Part shown: one piece after another, positions 38,043 through 47,875 of the stretch | Numbering within the stretch: the first letter of the stretch is position 1 | Layout of the letters: the number at the start of each line of letters is the position of its first letter | NCBI RefSeq assembly: GCF_020176695.1 | Contig: NZ_JAIWIA010000018.1 | Location: forward strand, 62,001-126,000 | Direction: 5' to 3' | DNA length: 64,000 nt | From: Massilia sp. MS-15 | GTDB taxonomy: Bacteria > Pseudomonadota > Gammaproteobacteria > Burkholderiales > Burkholderiaceae_D | Notes under the pieces: model-generated | Databases searched by the model: none | Seen by the model: only the letters and a program-made list of their open reading frames with translations | Told to the model about the DNA's origin: nothing | Position numbers and translations under genes: made by a program

Positions 38043-40853
38043 ATGAAACGCCTGCTCGCCCATCCGCTGTTCCAGCGGTGGCGCGTGGTGTCGCGCGCCG
38101 CTGTCGCGACTTCCCTGGCCGGGTTCGCGCTGACCGCAATCCTGTTCGGCGTGGCGCGCCAGTTGGAGGGGGAAGGCGCGCGCGCCGAGTTCGAACAGCG
38201 CACGGCGGTGCGCATGGCAGCGGTCACGCGGGCGTTCGACGACGCGCTGCGCGACCTGCGCGCGCTGAACCTGCTGTTCGCGGCCAGCGGCGGTGCGATC
38301 ACGCGCGCAAGTTTCGATGCCTTCGCCCGCCCGCTGGCGGCGCGCAATGCCTATCTGCTGGCGCTCGAGTACCAGCGATTCATCACGCATGCCGAGCGGC
38401 CCGCCTTCGAGGCCGCGCGGCGCCGCCTGTGGCCGGACTACGCGGTGCGCGAACGGCTGCCTTCGGGCGCCCTGGCCAGGGCCGGCGTGCGGGCGCGCTA
38501 CCTGGTCACCGATTACGTGGCGCCGATCTCCGGCAATGGCGACGCGTTCGGCTACGACGCCTGGTCCGGCGCCGAAGAGCGCGCCACGACCGAGCGCGCG
38601 ATCGACAGCGGCGCGCCGACCGCCACCCCGGTCCTGCGCCTGCTCCAGGGTGAAGGCGCGCTGCGCGGGGTGCTCCTGATCATGCCGGTCTACCGTGCCG
38701 GCGCCGTGCCGGCGGAAGTACGCGCGCGCCGCGCCGCCGCCCTCGGCACGACCCTGGCCGTGCTGGATGCGGGCATGCTGGTCGGCACCAGCCTGGAGGA
38801 TGCGCGCCTGCTGTCCGGCGGCGATGGGCTGGTGCTGCACGGACGCGACATTCGGGGCGCGCGGGTGCCCGTGTTCAGCCACCCGGCTTCGCAGCCCAGG
38901 CTGGCGCCCTGGGAGCGCTGGCTGGGCGGGGGCGCGGACACGCTCACGCGCAGCTTCGAGGTCGGCGGCGTGCGCTGGGAGCTGACCGCGCTGCGTCCGC
39001 CGCGGACGCTGGACAGCCAGGTCGGCTCGCTGTCGATCCTCGGCTACGGCTGCGTGCTGACACTGGCGGCGGCCGCCCTGGTGCAGCAGCGCAGCGTGCG
39101 CACCCGCCGCATCGAATCCCTGGTCGAGCGCCGCAGCGCCGACCTGGCCCGGGCCGCCGGCGCGCTGCGCCTGCACCAGCGCGCGATCGAGTCGGCCGCC
39201 AACCCGATCCTCCTGATCAGCGCCACGCGCCCCGGCTACCCGATCGAATACGCCAACCCGGCCTGCGAACGCCTCCTGGGCTACGGGCCCGGCGAACTGC
39301 TCGGCAGGCCGCTGGCGGTGCTGGCGCGCCCCGGCAGCGACGAGCCGGGACTGGAAGAATTGCGCCAGGCATTGCACGCATGCCGCAAGGGCCACGCCCT
39401 GGTGCGCCAGGCCACCCGCGACGAGCGCGAGCTGGTCAGCGAGGTGTACATCGCCCCGGTCAATAACGAGCATGGCCTCACCGAGCATTTCGTGGTCACC
39501 ACCTACGACGTCACGGTGGCCAAGCGCTACGAGGCGGAACTGGCGCACCAGGCGCGCTACGACACCCTGACCGGACTGGCCAACCGCGCGCTGCTGGCCG
39601 ACCGCATCGAGCGCGCCATCGCGGCCGCCGGCAGCCTGCCGGTGTGGGCGGTGGCGCTCGACATCGACCATTTCAAGCTGGTCAACGATACGCTCGGCCG
39701 CCGTCTCGGCGACGAAGCCCTGCGCGCCCTGGCCACCCGCATCGCCGCCGCACTGCGCCAGACCGACACCGCGGCGCGCGCCGGCGGCGACGACTTCATG
39801 CTGGTGCTGACCGGCTGCAGCGACGAGCGCCAGGCGGCGGCCCGGCTGCAGGCCGTGCGCGAGGCCATCGCCGAACCGCTGCAGGTCGACGGCCACACCC
39901 TGGTGTTCGGTTCCAGCGCCGGCGTGGCCGGCTATCCGGCGGACGGGCGGGATCCGGAAACCCTGGTCAAGCATGCCGAAGTCGCCATGTACCGCGCCAA
40001 GCAGACCGGCCGCAACGCGGTCCAGTTCTATGCGCCCCACATGAACGCCCACGCCACCGACCGCCTGGCGCTGGAGGGGGCGCTGCGCGGGGCGCTGCGC
40101 GAGGACCAGTTCGTGCTGCACTTCCAGCCGCAGGTGGAACTCGGCAGCGGGCGGGTGGTGGGGACCGAGGCCCTGATCCGCTGGCGCCACCCGCAGTTCG
40201 GCACCGTGCGCCCGGAACGCTTCATCGCGCTGGCCGAGGAGACCGGCCTGATCGTCCCGATCGGCGCCTGGGTCCTGCGCGCCGCCTGCCGCCAGAACGT
40301 CGACTGGCAGCGCGCGGGACTGGGGCGGCTGCGAATCGGCGTCAACCTGTCGGCACGCCAGTTTTCGGAACCCGACCTGGTGCAGACGGTGCGCCAGGTG
40401 CTGGACGAGACCGGGCTGCCGCCCGACTCGCTCGAGATCGAGCTGACCGAAAGCATGATGATGGCCGACGTCGAGGCCGCGATCGAGACCATGCGCTGCC
40501 TGAAGGCGATGGGCGTGAAGCTGTCGATCGACGATTTCGGCACCGGCTACTCGAGCCTGTCCTACCTGAGGCGCCTGCCCGTCGACGTGCTCAAGATCGA
40601 CCGCTGCTTCGTGCGCGACATCGCGGGCAGCGCCGATGGCGCGGCCATGGTCGGCGCCATCATTTCGCTCGCCCATGGCCTGCGCATGCAGGTGATCGCC
40701 GAAGGCGTCGAAACCCTGGCCCAGCTCGACTACCTGCGCGGCTGCGGCTGCGACGAGGTCCAGGGCCACATCTTCAGCCGTCCGGAACCGGTGCACGCGG
40801 TCGAGCGCCTGCTGCGCCTGGGCAGGGTCGAGCCCAGTGGGCTGCAGGCCTGA
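38043..40853 (+). CDS. CHASE-PAS-GGDEF-EAL cyclic-di-GMP protein
   Basis: A 936-residue membrane signalling protein. Order: membrane helix (about 20-40), periplasmic CHASE domain (RAFDDALRDLRALNLLFAASG through about 290), second helix (ILGYGCVLTLAAAALVQQ), PAS (IESAANPILLISA ... YDVTVAKRYE), GGDEF and EAL. The cyclase signature reads RAGGDDFML, i.e. GGDDF instead of GG[DE]EF, so cyclase activity is doubtful. The EAL domain is intact: TEALIRW, ELTESMMMA, DDFGTGYSSL, KIDRCFV, EGVE. The net effect is probably phosphodiesterase activity, controlled from the periplasm by an unknown ligand. Confidence 0.92.
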   Translation: MKRLLAHPLFQRWRVVSRAAVATSLAGFALTAILFGVARQLEGEGARAEFEQRTAVRMAAVTRAFDDALRDLRALNLLFAASGGAITRASFDAFARPLAARNAYLLALEYQRFITHAERPAFEAARRRLWPDYAVRERLPSGALARAGVRARYLVTDYVAPISGNGDAFGYDAWSGAEERATTERAIDSGAPTATPVLRLLQGEGALRGVLLIMPVYRAGAVPAEVRARRAAALGTTLAVLDAGMLVGTSLEDARLLSGGDGLVLHGRDIRGARVPVFSHPASQPRLAPWERWLGGGADTLTRSFEVGGVRWELTALRPPRTLDSQVGSLSILGYGCVLTLAAAALVQQRSVRTRRIESLVERRSADLARAAGALRLHQRAIESAANPILLISATRPGYPIEYANPACERLLGYGPGELLGRPLAVLARPGSDEPGLEELRQALHACRKGHALVRQATRDERELVSEVYIAPVNNEHGLTEHFVVTTYDVTVAKRYEAELAHQARYDTLTGLANRALLADRIERAIAAAGSLPVWAVALDIDHFKLVNDTLGRRLGDEALRALATRIAAALRQTDTAARAGGDDFMLVLTGCSDERQAAARLQAVREAIAEPLQVDGHTLVFGSSAGVAGYPADGRDPETLVKHAEVAMYRAKQTGRNAVQFYAPHMNAHATDRLALEGALRGALREDQFVLHFQPQVELGSGRVVGTEALIRWRHPQFGTVRPERFIALAEETGLIVPIGAWVLRAACRQNVDWQRAGLGRLRIGVNLSARQFSEPDLVQTVRQVLDETGLPPDSLEIELTESMMMADVEAAIETMRCLKAMGVKLSIDDFGTGYSSLSYLRRLPVDVLKIDRCFVRDIAGSADGAAMVGAIISLAHGLRMQVIAEGVETLAQLDYLRGCGCDEVQGHIFSRPEPVHAVERLLRLGRVEPSGLQA

Positions 40854-40983
40854 ACGGTCGGGGGCATCACACAGGCGTGGCAAGCGAAGCGGACCGTGCG
40901 TACGGCCCCGGTCGGCTATACTTGCCGCATACACAAGGCGGGCCGGACGGCCGCCCCGTTGGCATTCGCAGCAAGGAACCATA

Positions 40984-43533
40984 GTGGACCAGGATAACAA
41001 TACCGAACCCCGCATCGAGCCCGCGCCGGGCAGGCAGGCGGGCCCGCAGCGTCCTCAGCCCGGGCAGGACCAGCGCCCCGGCCAGCGTGGCCGCGCCATG
41101 TTCGAGGATGCCCGGGCCCGGGCCAGGTCCGGCTACGCCATGGCGCAGGCACGCCTGCGCGACCGGCCGCGCGCCGAGCAGGCGCTCTTGATCGGACTGT
41201 GGACCCTGGCCGCCGGCCTGATGGCCTTCTTCCTGTACCTGGTGATCCTGATCCCGCTCACCCCCGGCATCGACGACCTGCGCCAGGCCAGTACAGCGCG
41301 TCCCAGCGTGATCCTCTCGAGCGACGGCAAGGAACTCGGCACCTTCGAGAAGGGCCTGCAGGAACGGATCAAGCTGTCGCAGATCTCACCGCACGTGATC
41401 AAGGCCCTGATCTCGACCGAGGACCACCGCTTCTACGACCATCACGGCGTGGACTTCCGGCGCGTGGCCGGCGCGCTGCTGGCCACCCTGAAGGGCGATG
41501 CACAGGGCGGCTCGACCATCACGCAGCAGCTGGCGCGCAACATGTTCCCCGACGAGATCGGCCGCGCGCGCAGCATCAACCGCAAGATGAAGGAACTGAT
41601 CACGGCGATCAAGATCGAGAACACCTACAGCAAGACCGAGATCCTGGAAGCCTACCTGAACACGGTGCCTTTCCTGTACAACGCCTACGGCATCGAGATG
41701 GCCGCGCGCACCTATTTCGGCAAGCCGGCGGCCAAGCTCGATGTGCTGGAGTCGGCCACCCTGGTCGGCATGCTCAAGGGCACCCATTACTACAATCCGG
41801 TGGCCAATCCGGAACGCTCGAAGACGCGCCGCAACGTGGTGCTGTCGCAGATGGCCAAGCACGGCGCCTTTAGCGAAGCGCGCTATCGCCAGCTGGCCAA
41901 ACGGCCGCTGCGGGTGCGCTTCGCGCGCCAGAACGACCGCAGCGGCCGCGACGACCACTTCACCGCCTACGTGCGCAAGTGGCTGCTCGACTGGGCCGAG
42001 GAAAACGACTACGACCTCCAGCTCGACGGCCTGGTGGTGCACACCACACTCGATTCGGAACTGCAGGCGGCGGCGGAGCGCGCGGTGGAGCGCCAGGCGA
42101 ATACCCTGCAGGCGATCGCCGACGTCGAATGGGCGCAGTCCGGGATGCCGCGCTCGACCTCGGCCGGCATGTACACGGCCATGCGCAGCGAGGTGAATCC
42201 CTTCGCCTACTACTGGAGCACGCACGCGCGCGAACTCGACGCCTTCGTGCGCGAGAGCGGCGAGTACCGGCGCGCGGTGGAGGACGGCGAAGCCCCGGCC
42301 GCGGCGCTCACGCGCCTGAAGGCCGACCGCGCATTCCTGCGCGAGCTGAAGGCCGCCAAGTCGCGCCTGGAGGCCGGCTTCGTCGCCATGGACCCGCACA
42401 GCGGCGAAGTACGGGCCTGGGTCGGCAGCCGCAGCTTCGAGCGCGACCAGTTCGACCACGTGGTCCAGGCCGCGCGCCAGCCGGGTTCGACCTTCAAGCC
42501 GGTCGTGTATGCCGCCGCGCTGGAAGCCGGCATCCCGCCCGAGCAGACCTACCGCGACGTGGTGCAGGACATCCGGGTCGGCGGCACGGTGTGGCGCCCG
42601 ACCGACATGTCGGGCAGCAGCGGCGGCCTGATGACGATGCGCGACGGCCTGGTGTTCTCGAAGAACACCATTACCGCCCAGGTGATGCAGCAGGTCGGCG
42701 TTTCGCCGATCGTGCGCCTGGCCCAGGGCATGGGGATCCGCCAGAGCAAGCTGGAGGCCGTGCCCTCGCTGGCCCTGGGCACCAGTCCGGTGACCCTGCT
42801 GGAAATGGTCAGCACCTACAGCACCATCGCCGCCCAGGGCGAATACCGCAAGCCGGTGTTCGTGCGCCGGATTACCGACCGCGAAGGCAAGACGGTTGCC
42901 GATTTCGCCCCGGAGGCGCCGCAGCAGGTCCTGTCGCAGAATGCGGCGCTGGCCCTGGTGGACATGCTGCGCGGGGTGGTCAACCGCGGCACCGGCGGCG
43001 GGGTGCGCTACCGCTTCGGCATCCGCGGCGACGTGGCGGGCAAGACCGGCACCACCCAGAACAACACCGACGGCTGGTTCATCCTGATGCACCCGAACCT
43101 GGTGGCCGGGGCCTGGGTGGGCTTCAACGACAACCGCGTACGCATGCGCAGCAGCTACTGGGGGCAGGGCGGCCACAACGCGCTGCTGCTGGTGGGCGAC
43201 TTCATGCGCGCCGCCCTCGACAGCGGGCGGATCGACGAGGAGGCCCTGCTGCCGGGCGGCCGCACGGCGCCGCCGCCGCGCCCGGCCGAGGAGCTGGAAG
43301 ACATCGAGGAAGGCCCGGGCGAACTCGAGATCGAAGGCACAGTGCCGTTCGAGGGCGAGGTGGCCGATCCGGAACCGATCGAGGACGAGCCGGCGCCACC
43401 GCCCCAGCTGTCGCCGCCGCCGGCTCCGGTGCCGGCCCAGCCGGTTCCGGTACAGCCGGTACCGCTGCCCGAGATCGCCCCGCCGCCGACCAGCGTCGAG
43501 GGCGCCGAGCGCGAGGCGGAGATCATCATCTAG
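40984..43533 (+). CDS. Class A penicillin-binding protein (bifunctional transglycosylase/transpeptidase)
   Basis: Peptidoglycan polymerase of 849 residues. A disordered cytoplasmic head (about 65 residues, Gln/Pro/Arg-rich) and one membrane helix (about 68-92) lead to the GT51 domain with EDHRFYDHHGVD (Glu146) and GGSTITQQLARN. The transpeptidase has Ser502 in PGSTFK, SKNT, and KTGTT (Lys687). The C-terminal 90 residues are acidic then Pro-rich (PPPQLSPPPAPVPAQPVPV), probably extracytoplasmic and flexible. GTG at 40984 with AAGGAA upstream fits best. It converges with an M23 peptidase; both stops lie in the same CTAG. Confidence 0.93.
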   Translation: MDQDNNTEPRIEPAPGRQAGPQRPQPGQDQRPGQRGRAMFEDARARARSGYAMAQARLRDRPRAEQALLIGLWTLAAGLMAFFLYLVILIPLTPGIDDLRQASTARPSVILSSDGKELGTFEKGLQERIKLSQISPHVIKALISTEDHRFYDHHGVDFRRVAGALLATLKGDAQGGSTITQQLARNMFPDEIGRARSINRKMKELITAIKIENTYSKTEILEAYLNTVPFLYNAYGIEMAARTYFGKPAAKLDVLESATLVGMLKGTHYYNPVANPERSKTRRNVVLSQMAKHGAFSEARYRQLAKRPLRVRFARQNDRSGRDDHFTAYVRKWLLDWAEENDYDLQLDGLVVHTTLDSELQAAAERAVERQANTLQAIADVEWAQSGMPRSTSAGMYTAMRSEVNPFAYYWSTHARELDAFVRESGEYRRAVEDGEAPAAALTRLKADRAFLRELKAAKSRLEAGFVAMDPHSGEVRAWVGSRSFERDQFDHVVQAARQPGSTFKPVVYAAALEAGIPPEQTYRDVVQDIRVGGTVWRPTDMSGSSGGLMTMRDGLVFSKNTITAQVMQQVGVSPIVRLAQGMGIRQSKLEAVPSLALGTSPVTLLEMVSTYSTIAAQGEYRKPVFVRRITDREGKTVADFAPEAPQQVLSQNAALALVDMLRGVVNRGTGGGVRYRFGIRGDVAGKTGTTQNNTDGWFILMHPNLVAGAWVGFNDNRVRMRSSYWGQGGHNALLLVGDFMRAALDSGRIDEEALLPGGRTAPPPRPAEELEDIEEGPGELEIEGTVPFEGEVADPEPIEDEPAPPPQLSPPPAPVPAQPVPVQPVPLPEIAPPPTSVEGAEREAEIII

Positions 43534-44090
43534 CGCGCCGCCCGGCTGCGCCCCGCGTCGCCTGGCTTGGGCGGCCCGGACCGCAGCAGCGGATACGGGT
43601 TGAGCGCGCCGTTCACACCGTACACGCCGTAGTGCAGATGGGGCGGGGTAGTGCGGGCATTGCCGGTATTGCCGACGTAGCCCAGCACGCGCCCCTGCTC
43701 GACCCGCATGCCGGGCGCCACGTCCGAGAAGCGGTCGAGGTGCGCGTAGTAGTGGCGCTGGCCGCCCGGCCCCAGCATCCACACCACCTGGCCGCCGAGG
43801 CGGTTGGTCCCGACCCGCAGCACGATGCCTTCGGTGCTGGCACGCACCGCCGTGCCGCGCGCGGCGAAGATATCGATGCCTTCATGGCGCCGTCCGCCGC
43901 CGCGGGCGGCGTGCCAGGTATCGCGCAGGGCGGCCGGCCGCAGCCCGGCGACCGGCATGGCCAGCGCGGACGGGGCCGGCATCGCGGCCAGGCGCATGGC
44001 ATAGCCGGCCTGGCGCAGCCACGGGCCAAGCAGTCCCCATGCCAGCAGCAGGAGGACGGCAAGCAGCAGGCTACGCAGGAAGCTTCGCAT
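43530..44090 (-). CDS. M23-family (LytM-type) peptidase
   Basis: Membrane-anchored or exported zinc endopeptidase likely acting on peptidoglycan cross-links, 186 residues. An N-terminal helix (SLLLAVLLLLAWGLLGPWL) is followed by the M23 domain: RRHEGIDIFAARGTAVRA (first His and Asp ligands), YYAHLDRFS, and PPHLHYGVYG (HxH ligand). The catalytic set is complete, so activity is expected. The gene converges on the class A PBP with a 4-nt overlap at CTAG; synthesis and cleavage enzymes of the wall are thus side by side. Confidence 0.9.
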   Translation of the reverse strand: MRSFLRSLLLAVLLLLAWGLLGPWLRQAGYAMRLAAMPAPSALAMPVAGLRPAALRDTWHAARGGGRRHEGIDIFAARGTAVRASTEGIVLRVGTNRLGGQVVWMLGPGGQRHYYAHLDRFSDVAPGMRVEQGRVLGYVGNTGNARTTPPHLHYGVYGVNGALNPYPLLRSGPPKPGDAGRSRAAR

Positions 44091-44186
44091 GGCGGGGTGC
44101 GGGTTCGTGTCCGATCCCTCCCAGGTTGGGACGGGAGCGTGGAATAACAGGGTGCCCTGGCTGCGCCGGCGCAGCCAGCGGCGGCG

Positions 44187-46037
44187 TCAGTCAGCGCCGA
44201 GCGCCGCGGTGCTGGCGCGCACCGCGCCGCCGGGAGCGCCACCCGGTCGCAGCGGGAAGGCCAGGGTAAAGGTGCAGCCCTGCCCCTGGCCCGGGCTGTG
44301 CACCGAGACCCGCCCGCCATGCAGGGCGCTGAGCTCCTTGACCAGGGCCAGGCCCAAGCCCAGGCCGCCCTGGGCGCGGTCGATGCTGGTCGGTCCCTGT
44401 ACCAGGACGTCGAAGATCACCGGCAGCAGTTCGGGCGCCAGCCCGACCCCGCTGTCGCAGACGTCGACCACCACCTCGCGCCCGTCCTCGCTGTGGCGGC
44501 AGCGCACCGCGATGCTGCCGCCGGCCGGGGTGTACTTGATGGCGTTATGCAGCAGGTTGTCGACGATCTGCTCGAGGCGGGTGCGGTCGCCGTCGACCCA
44601 GGCCGGCACCAGCGCGATGTCCCACCGGTGGCTGCCGGCATCGACCAGGCGCTTGGCTTCGACACAGCCGCGCAGCACCTCGGCCAGGTCGACCGGTGCA
44701 TGCTGCAGCACGATCTTGCCGGACAGGATACGCTGCACGTCGAGCAGGTCGTCGACGATGCGGGTCAGGTGGCGCAACTGGCGCCGGCTGATCTCGCGCG
44801 CGTTGGCGGCCAGCTCCGGACGCAGGTTCGGCATGTCGAGCACGCTCATCGCGCCCGAGATCGCGGCCAGCGGGTTGCGCAGTTCGTGGCCCAGCATGGC
44901 CAGGAAGCCATCCTTGGCCTCGCTCTGGGCCTCGGCCATGCGGCGCGCGCGCTGCTCGCTCACCAGCAGCTGCTCGCGTTCGTTCTGCAGGGCCTGGCGC
45001 GCCGCGCTCTCGCGCGACAGGGCCTGGCTGGTGTAGTGCAGGCCGTCGAGCAGGGCATCGACTTCGTCGACCTTGGTCAGGCGTGGCCTGGCGATGGCGC
45101 CGCGCGCCAGCGAATTGGCGACGCTGCCTGCCTGCTGCAGCGCGGCGGTCAGCTTGTTGCCGAGGAAGACAGCGATCAGGAGCGCGAAACCCATCAGCAC
45201 GATCAGCGCCAGGGTCGCGTACAGGGCCGCGGTGCGCGCCGCCGACTCGATCTCGGCGACCGGCACCCCGATCACGATGGTCCAGCCGGTGGCCGCCGAG
45301 CGCGTATACACGCCGTAGACCTCGGCGCCCTCGTGGCTGACGTGGCGCAGCACGCCGCTTCCGGCGTACAGCGCGGCGGTGCGCATCTCGGGGTGCATCG
45401 GTTTGCCGGCGACATCGGCGCCCTTGCGGTTGCGCGCGATGGTATTGCCGCGCGAATCGAAGATCCCGACCTGCCAGCCGGGTTCCAGTCCATTGTTGCT
45501 GAACAAACGCTCGAAGTAGCGGGTGTCGAATACCTGGCTGATCACGTAGCGCGGCACCAGGCCGGGCGGCGTCGGCACGTCGACCGAGACCACGGGGCGC
45601 TTCGAGGTCGCGCCGATGAAGTAGCCGGACACGCGCGTCTTTCCGCTGCGCAAGACCTCGGGGACGAAGGCCCGGCCGCTGCCCTGCAGCGCGGTGCCAA
45701 AGGGCTTCAGCGTATTGAAGACCGGCTGGAACTGGCTGTCGACCATGATGGTCCAGGACAGCGGATCGTTCTCGTTCAGGCGCGCCGCCAGCCGGTAGAC
45801 CCGGGCCAGGTTGCCGCTCGCCAGGCTTTCGGAATTGGCCATGGTGCGCAGCAAGGCTTCCTTGACGGCGATCTCACGGTCGACCAGCAGCGCGGTGGCG
45901 CGCGCGGTTTCCTGGACCCGCTGGATGCGCGACTCGCGTTCCCAGTCGATCAGCATGGACACCCCGATCCAGAACGCGAGTGCGACCGGAATCAGGATGG
46001 CCGCTGCCATCAGGAACAGGTAGGTGCGGGTTTTCAT
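44187..46037 (-). CDS. Cache-domain sensor histidine kinase
   Basis: A 616-residue membrane kinase. Helices at about 7-30 and 272-293 flank a periplasmic double-Cache domain (about 35-265, with SWTIMVDSQFQPVFN and GWQVGIFDSRGNTIARN). A HAMP-like/coiled linker follows, then HisKA with GHELRNPLAA (His384) and HATPase (DNLLHNAIKYTPAGG, DSGVGL, GLGLGLALVKELSALHGG). No receiver domain and no adjacent response-regulator gene, so it is an orphan; the output could be one of the regulators elsewhere. ATG at 46037. Confidence 0.9.
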   Translation of the reverse strand: MKTRTYLFLMAAAILIPVALAFWIGVSMLIDWERESRIQRVQETARATALLVDREIAVKEALLRTMANSESLASGNLARVYRLAARLNENDPLSWTIMVDSQFQPVFNTLKPFGTALQGSGRAFVPEVLRSGKTRVSGYFIGATSKRPVVSVDVPTPPGLVPRYVISQVFDTRYFERLFSNNGLEPGWQVGIFDSRGNTIARNRKGADVAGKPMHPEMRTAALYAGSGVLRHVSHEGAEVYGVYTRSAATGWTIVIGVPVAEIESAARTAALYATLALIVLMGFALLIAVFLGNKLTAALQQAGSVANSLARGAIARPRLTKVDEVDALLDGLHYTSQALSRESAARQALQNEREQLLVSEQRARRMAEAQSEAKDGFLAMLGHELRNPLAAISGAMSVLDMPNLRPELAANAREISRRQLRHLTRIVDDLLDVQRILSGKIVLQHAPVDLAEVLRGCVEAKRLVDAGSHRWDIALVPAWVDGDRTRLEQIVDNLLHNAIKYTPAGGSIAVRCRHSEDGREVVVDVCDSGVGLAPELLPVIFDVLVQGPTSIDRAQGGLGLGLALVKELSALHGGRVSVHSPGQGQGCTFTLAFPLRPGGAPGGAVRASTAALGAD

Positions 46038-46199
46038 GCTGCTGGCGCTCGCCCGGCGGTTCGGGCGGGCTTCATGTCGGATGTGCCCGCCAGCTTAACA
46101 GAAGCGTTTTGCTACTGGAAATGTTTTCTGTCCCGACTGGCCGTTTGCGCCCGCGGCGACACCCCGGGGCAGGCGGCCGCCCCGGGAGTACTGCGCCTC

Positions 46200-47342
46200 T
46201 CAGTGGTTCACGAAGCGCGTCCGGCGCGCATCCGGCACCTGCTCGTTGGCGGCCGCTCCATCGGCCGTCCCGGCTTCGCGCAGGCTGCCCTGCATCAGGA
46301 CCTGCTGCGGGCGAGGCGCCGCCGAAATGCCGTGATCGGCAAACATCTGCAGGATGTCGAGGTTGATCGCCTGCTGGGTATCCATGTACAGGTCGTAGTT
46401 GGCGTCGAGCATGGTATAGACGATCTCGTACTCGATCCAGTTCTGGTCCACGGTCTTCAGGTGGGCACGGTCGAAGCGCAGCTGCGCATGCTTGCCGATC
46501 AGCGCGCGCAGCAGTTCAGGTACCTTGCCCGCCAGCGCCGGCGGCGTCTCGGGGCTGGCGCGCAGCGGGAACACGATGCGGCGCGTACTCATGCGCTTGT
46601 AGTTGAAGACCGTCTGGCGCAGCAGTTCCGCGTTCGCGACCACGATCTGCTCGCCGCTCAGCGCGCGCAGGCGGGTCGTCTTCAGGCCCACATGCTCCAC
46701 CGTGCCGGAGAACTTGTCGACCGCAACGAAGTCGCCGACTTCGAAGGGCTTGTCGACGGCGATCGACATCGAGGCGAACAGGTCGCCCAGAATGTTCTGC
46801 ACCGCGAGCGCGATGGCCACGCCGCCGATCCCGAGGCTGGCGATGAAGGTGGTGACGTTGATCCCGAGGTTGGACAGCATCGCCAGCAGGAACACCACCC
46901 AGACCGTGGTCTGCAGCAGCCAGATCACCACTGTGTGGGCGACCGTCACCTGCTGGTCGGTACGCCGGGCGTGCGTCGTGAAGTAGCGGCGCGCGCCGAT
47001 CTTCACGGCGCGGTGGAGGAACATCGCGATCTGGATGCCGAGCGTGAAGAACCACAGGTGCGACAGGCGGGTGTTCCACGGCTCGGGCAGTTCGAGCACG
47101 GACAGACCGATCAGGATCGCGGTGGCGAAGATGGCGAGGGTGCCGGTGCGCGCCAGGGTCTTGCGCAGCACCTGGGCGATGGTGCGGTGCTGCCGCTCCT
47201 CGCTCAGGCGGCCGAGGCGGCGCCGGAACAGGACCAGGGCGCCATGCATCAGGATGTAGCTGAGCACGGCGGCGCCGATGGCGAACAGGGCATTGGGCAG
47301 GCTGATCTGCAGCGAAGAAAAGAAATGGTGGATATTGTTCAA
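46200..47342 (-). CDS. MscS-family mechanosensitive ion channel
   Basis: A 380-residue channel with four or five N-terminal membrane segments and an MscS core. The pore-lining helix region GINVTTFIASLGIGGVAIALAVQNILGDLFASMSI is characteristic of TM3, followed by the beta domain (DKPFEVGDFVAVDKFSGTVEHVGLKTTRLRALSGE) and the C-terminal mixed domain. The start is TTG at 47342 with AAAGGAG upstream; the open frame extends to 47567 but that part has no membrane character. It relieves hypo-osmotic stress. Confidence 0.88.
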   Translation of the reverse strand: MNNIHHFFSSLQISLPNALFAIGAAVLSYILMHGALVLFRRRLGRLSEERQHRTIAQVLRKTLARTGTLAIFATAILIGLSVLELPEPWNTRLSHLWFFTLGIQIAMFLHRAVKIGARRYFTTHARRTDQQVTVAHTVVIWLLQTTVWVVFLLAMLSNLGINVTTFIASLGIGGVAIALAVQNILGDLFASMSIAVDKPFEVGDFVAVDKFSGTVEHVGLKTTRLRALSGEQIVVANAELLRQTVFNYKRMSTRRIVFPLRASPETPPALAGKVPELLRALIGKHAQLRFDRAHLKTVDQNWIEYEIVYTMLDANYDLYMDTQQAINLDILQMFADHGISAAPRPQQVLMQGSLREAGTADGAAANEQVPDARRTRFVNH

Positions 47343-47637
47343 ACCGGACTCCTTTCGGTTGGCGCCAGCGCCGGCATCGGCCAGCGGCTGGCACGCCGGA
47401 ACGCCAGGGCATGCGGCGGCCGGCCCGGGCGGGGCCTCGCATCGTGGCCAGGGAATGGGTACAAGGCGCCAGGCGCCAGGCGGCGGACGGCGGACAGTCT
47501 GGGCTGGGCCGGGCACCGTCGCGCTGCGCCGCCGCGCTTGTGCCGGCGCGCGCGCCCGGACGTGCATTCTGGCGCGCCCCGCATCGCGCCGCCGCGGTCT
47601 ATCCGGTATGCGATGGCCCGGGCGGCGTTTCAGGATG

Positions 47638-47817
47638 TTACTGGCGTTTCAGGTGTGCGCGCACGGCTTCGGCGCTGGGACCGACCTGCTGCACGGCGCG
47701 TTCCAGCTCCTCCTTGGTGACGCCCAGGGCCTCGGTCCAGTGGCGCACCTCCCAGTCTTCGTGCACATTGATGCGGGCGCGGTCCTGCGGACCGTTGTTC
47801 TTCAGATTGTCGGACAT
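47638..47817 (-). CDS. DUF3606 small protein
   Basis: A 59-residue protein of the DUF3606 family, common in Proteobacteria stress regions. It follows the family pattern: DNLKNNGPQDRARINVHEDWEVRHWTEALGV, then TKEELERAVQQVGPSAEAVRAHL. Function unknown; compact helical. ATG at 47817 is fixed by GAAGGAGA. Divergent from the thioredoxin-like gene. Confidence 0.85.
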   Translation of the reverse strand: MSDNLKNNGPQDRARINVHEDWEVRHWTEALGVTKEELERAVQQVGPSAEAVRAHLKRQ

Positions 47818-47875
47818 GATGCTCTCCTTCGTGAACGATGCTTGCCTCCAGAATGCCAGCCAGGACCGGCGCGTT

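Noticed and set aside
37413-41015. A 1200-codon open frame on the minus strand across the CHASE-GGDEF-EAL gene
   Set aside because: It is antisense to a gene with clear domains; its sequence is His/Arg/Gln/Ala-rich without domains. Long antisense frames are common in GC-rich genomes. Only its C-terminal end, from ATG 37940, is the real MarR gene.
46140-46195. CCCGGGGC/GCCCCGGG hairpin behind the MscS gene as intrinsic terminator
   Set aside because: Good stem but no T run on either strand; it could be a Rho-dependent or structural site only.
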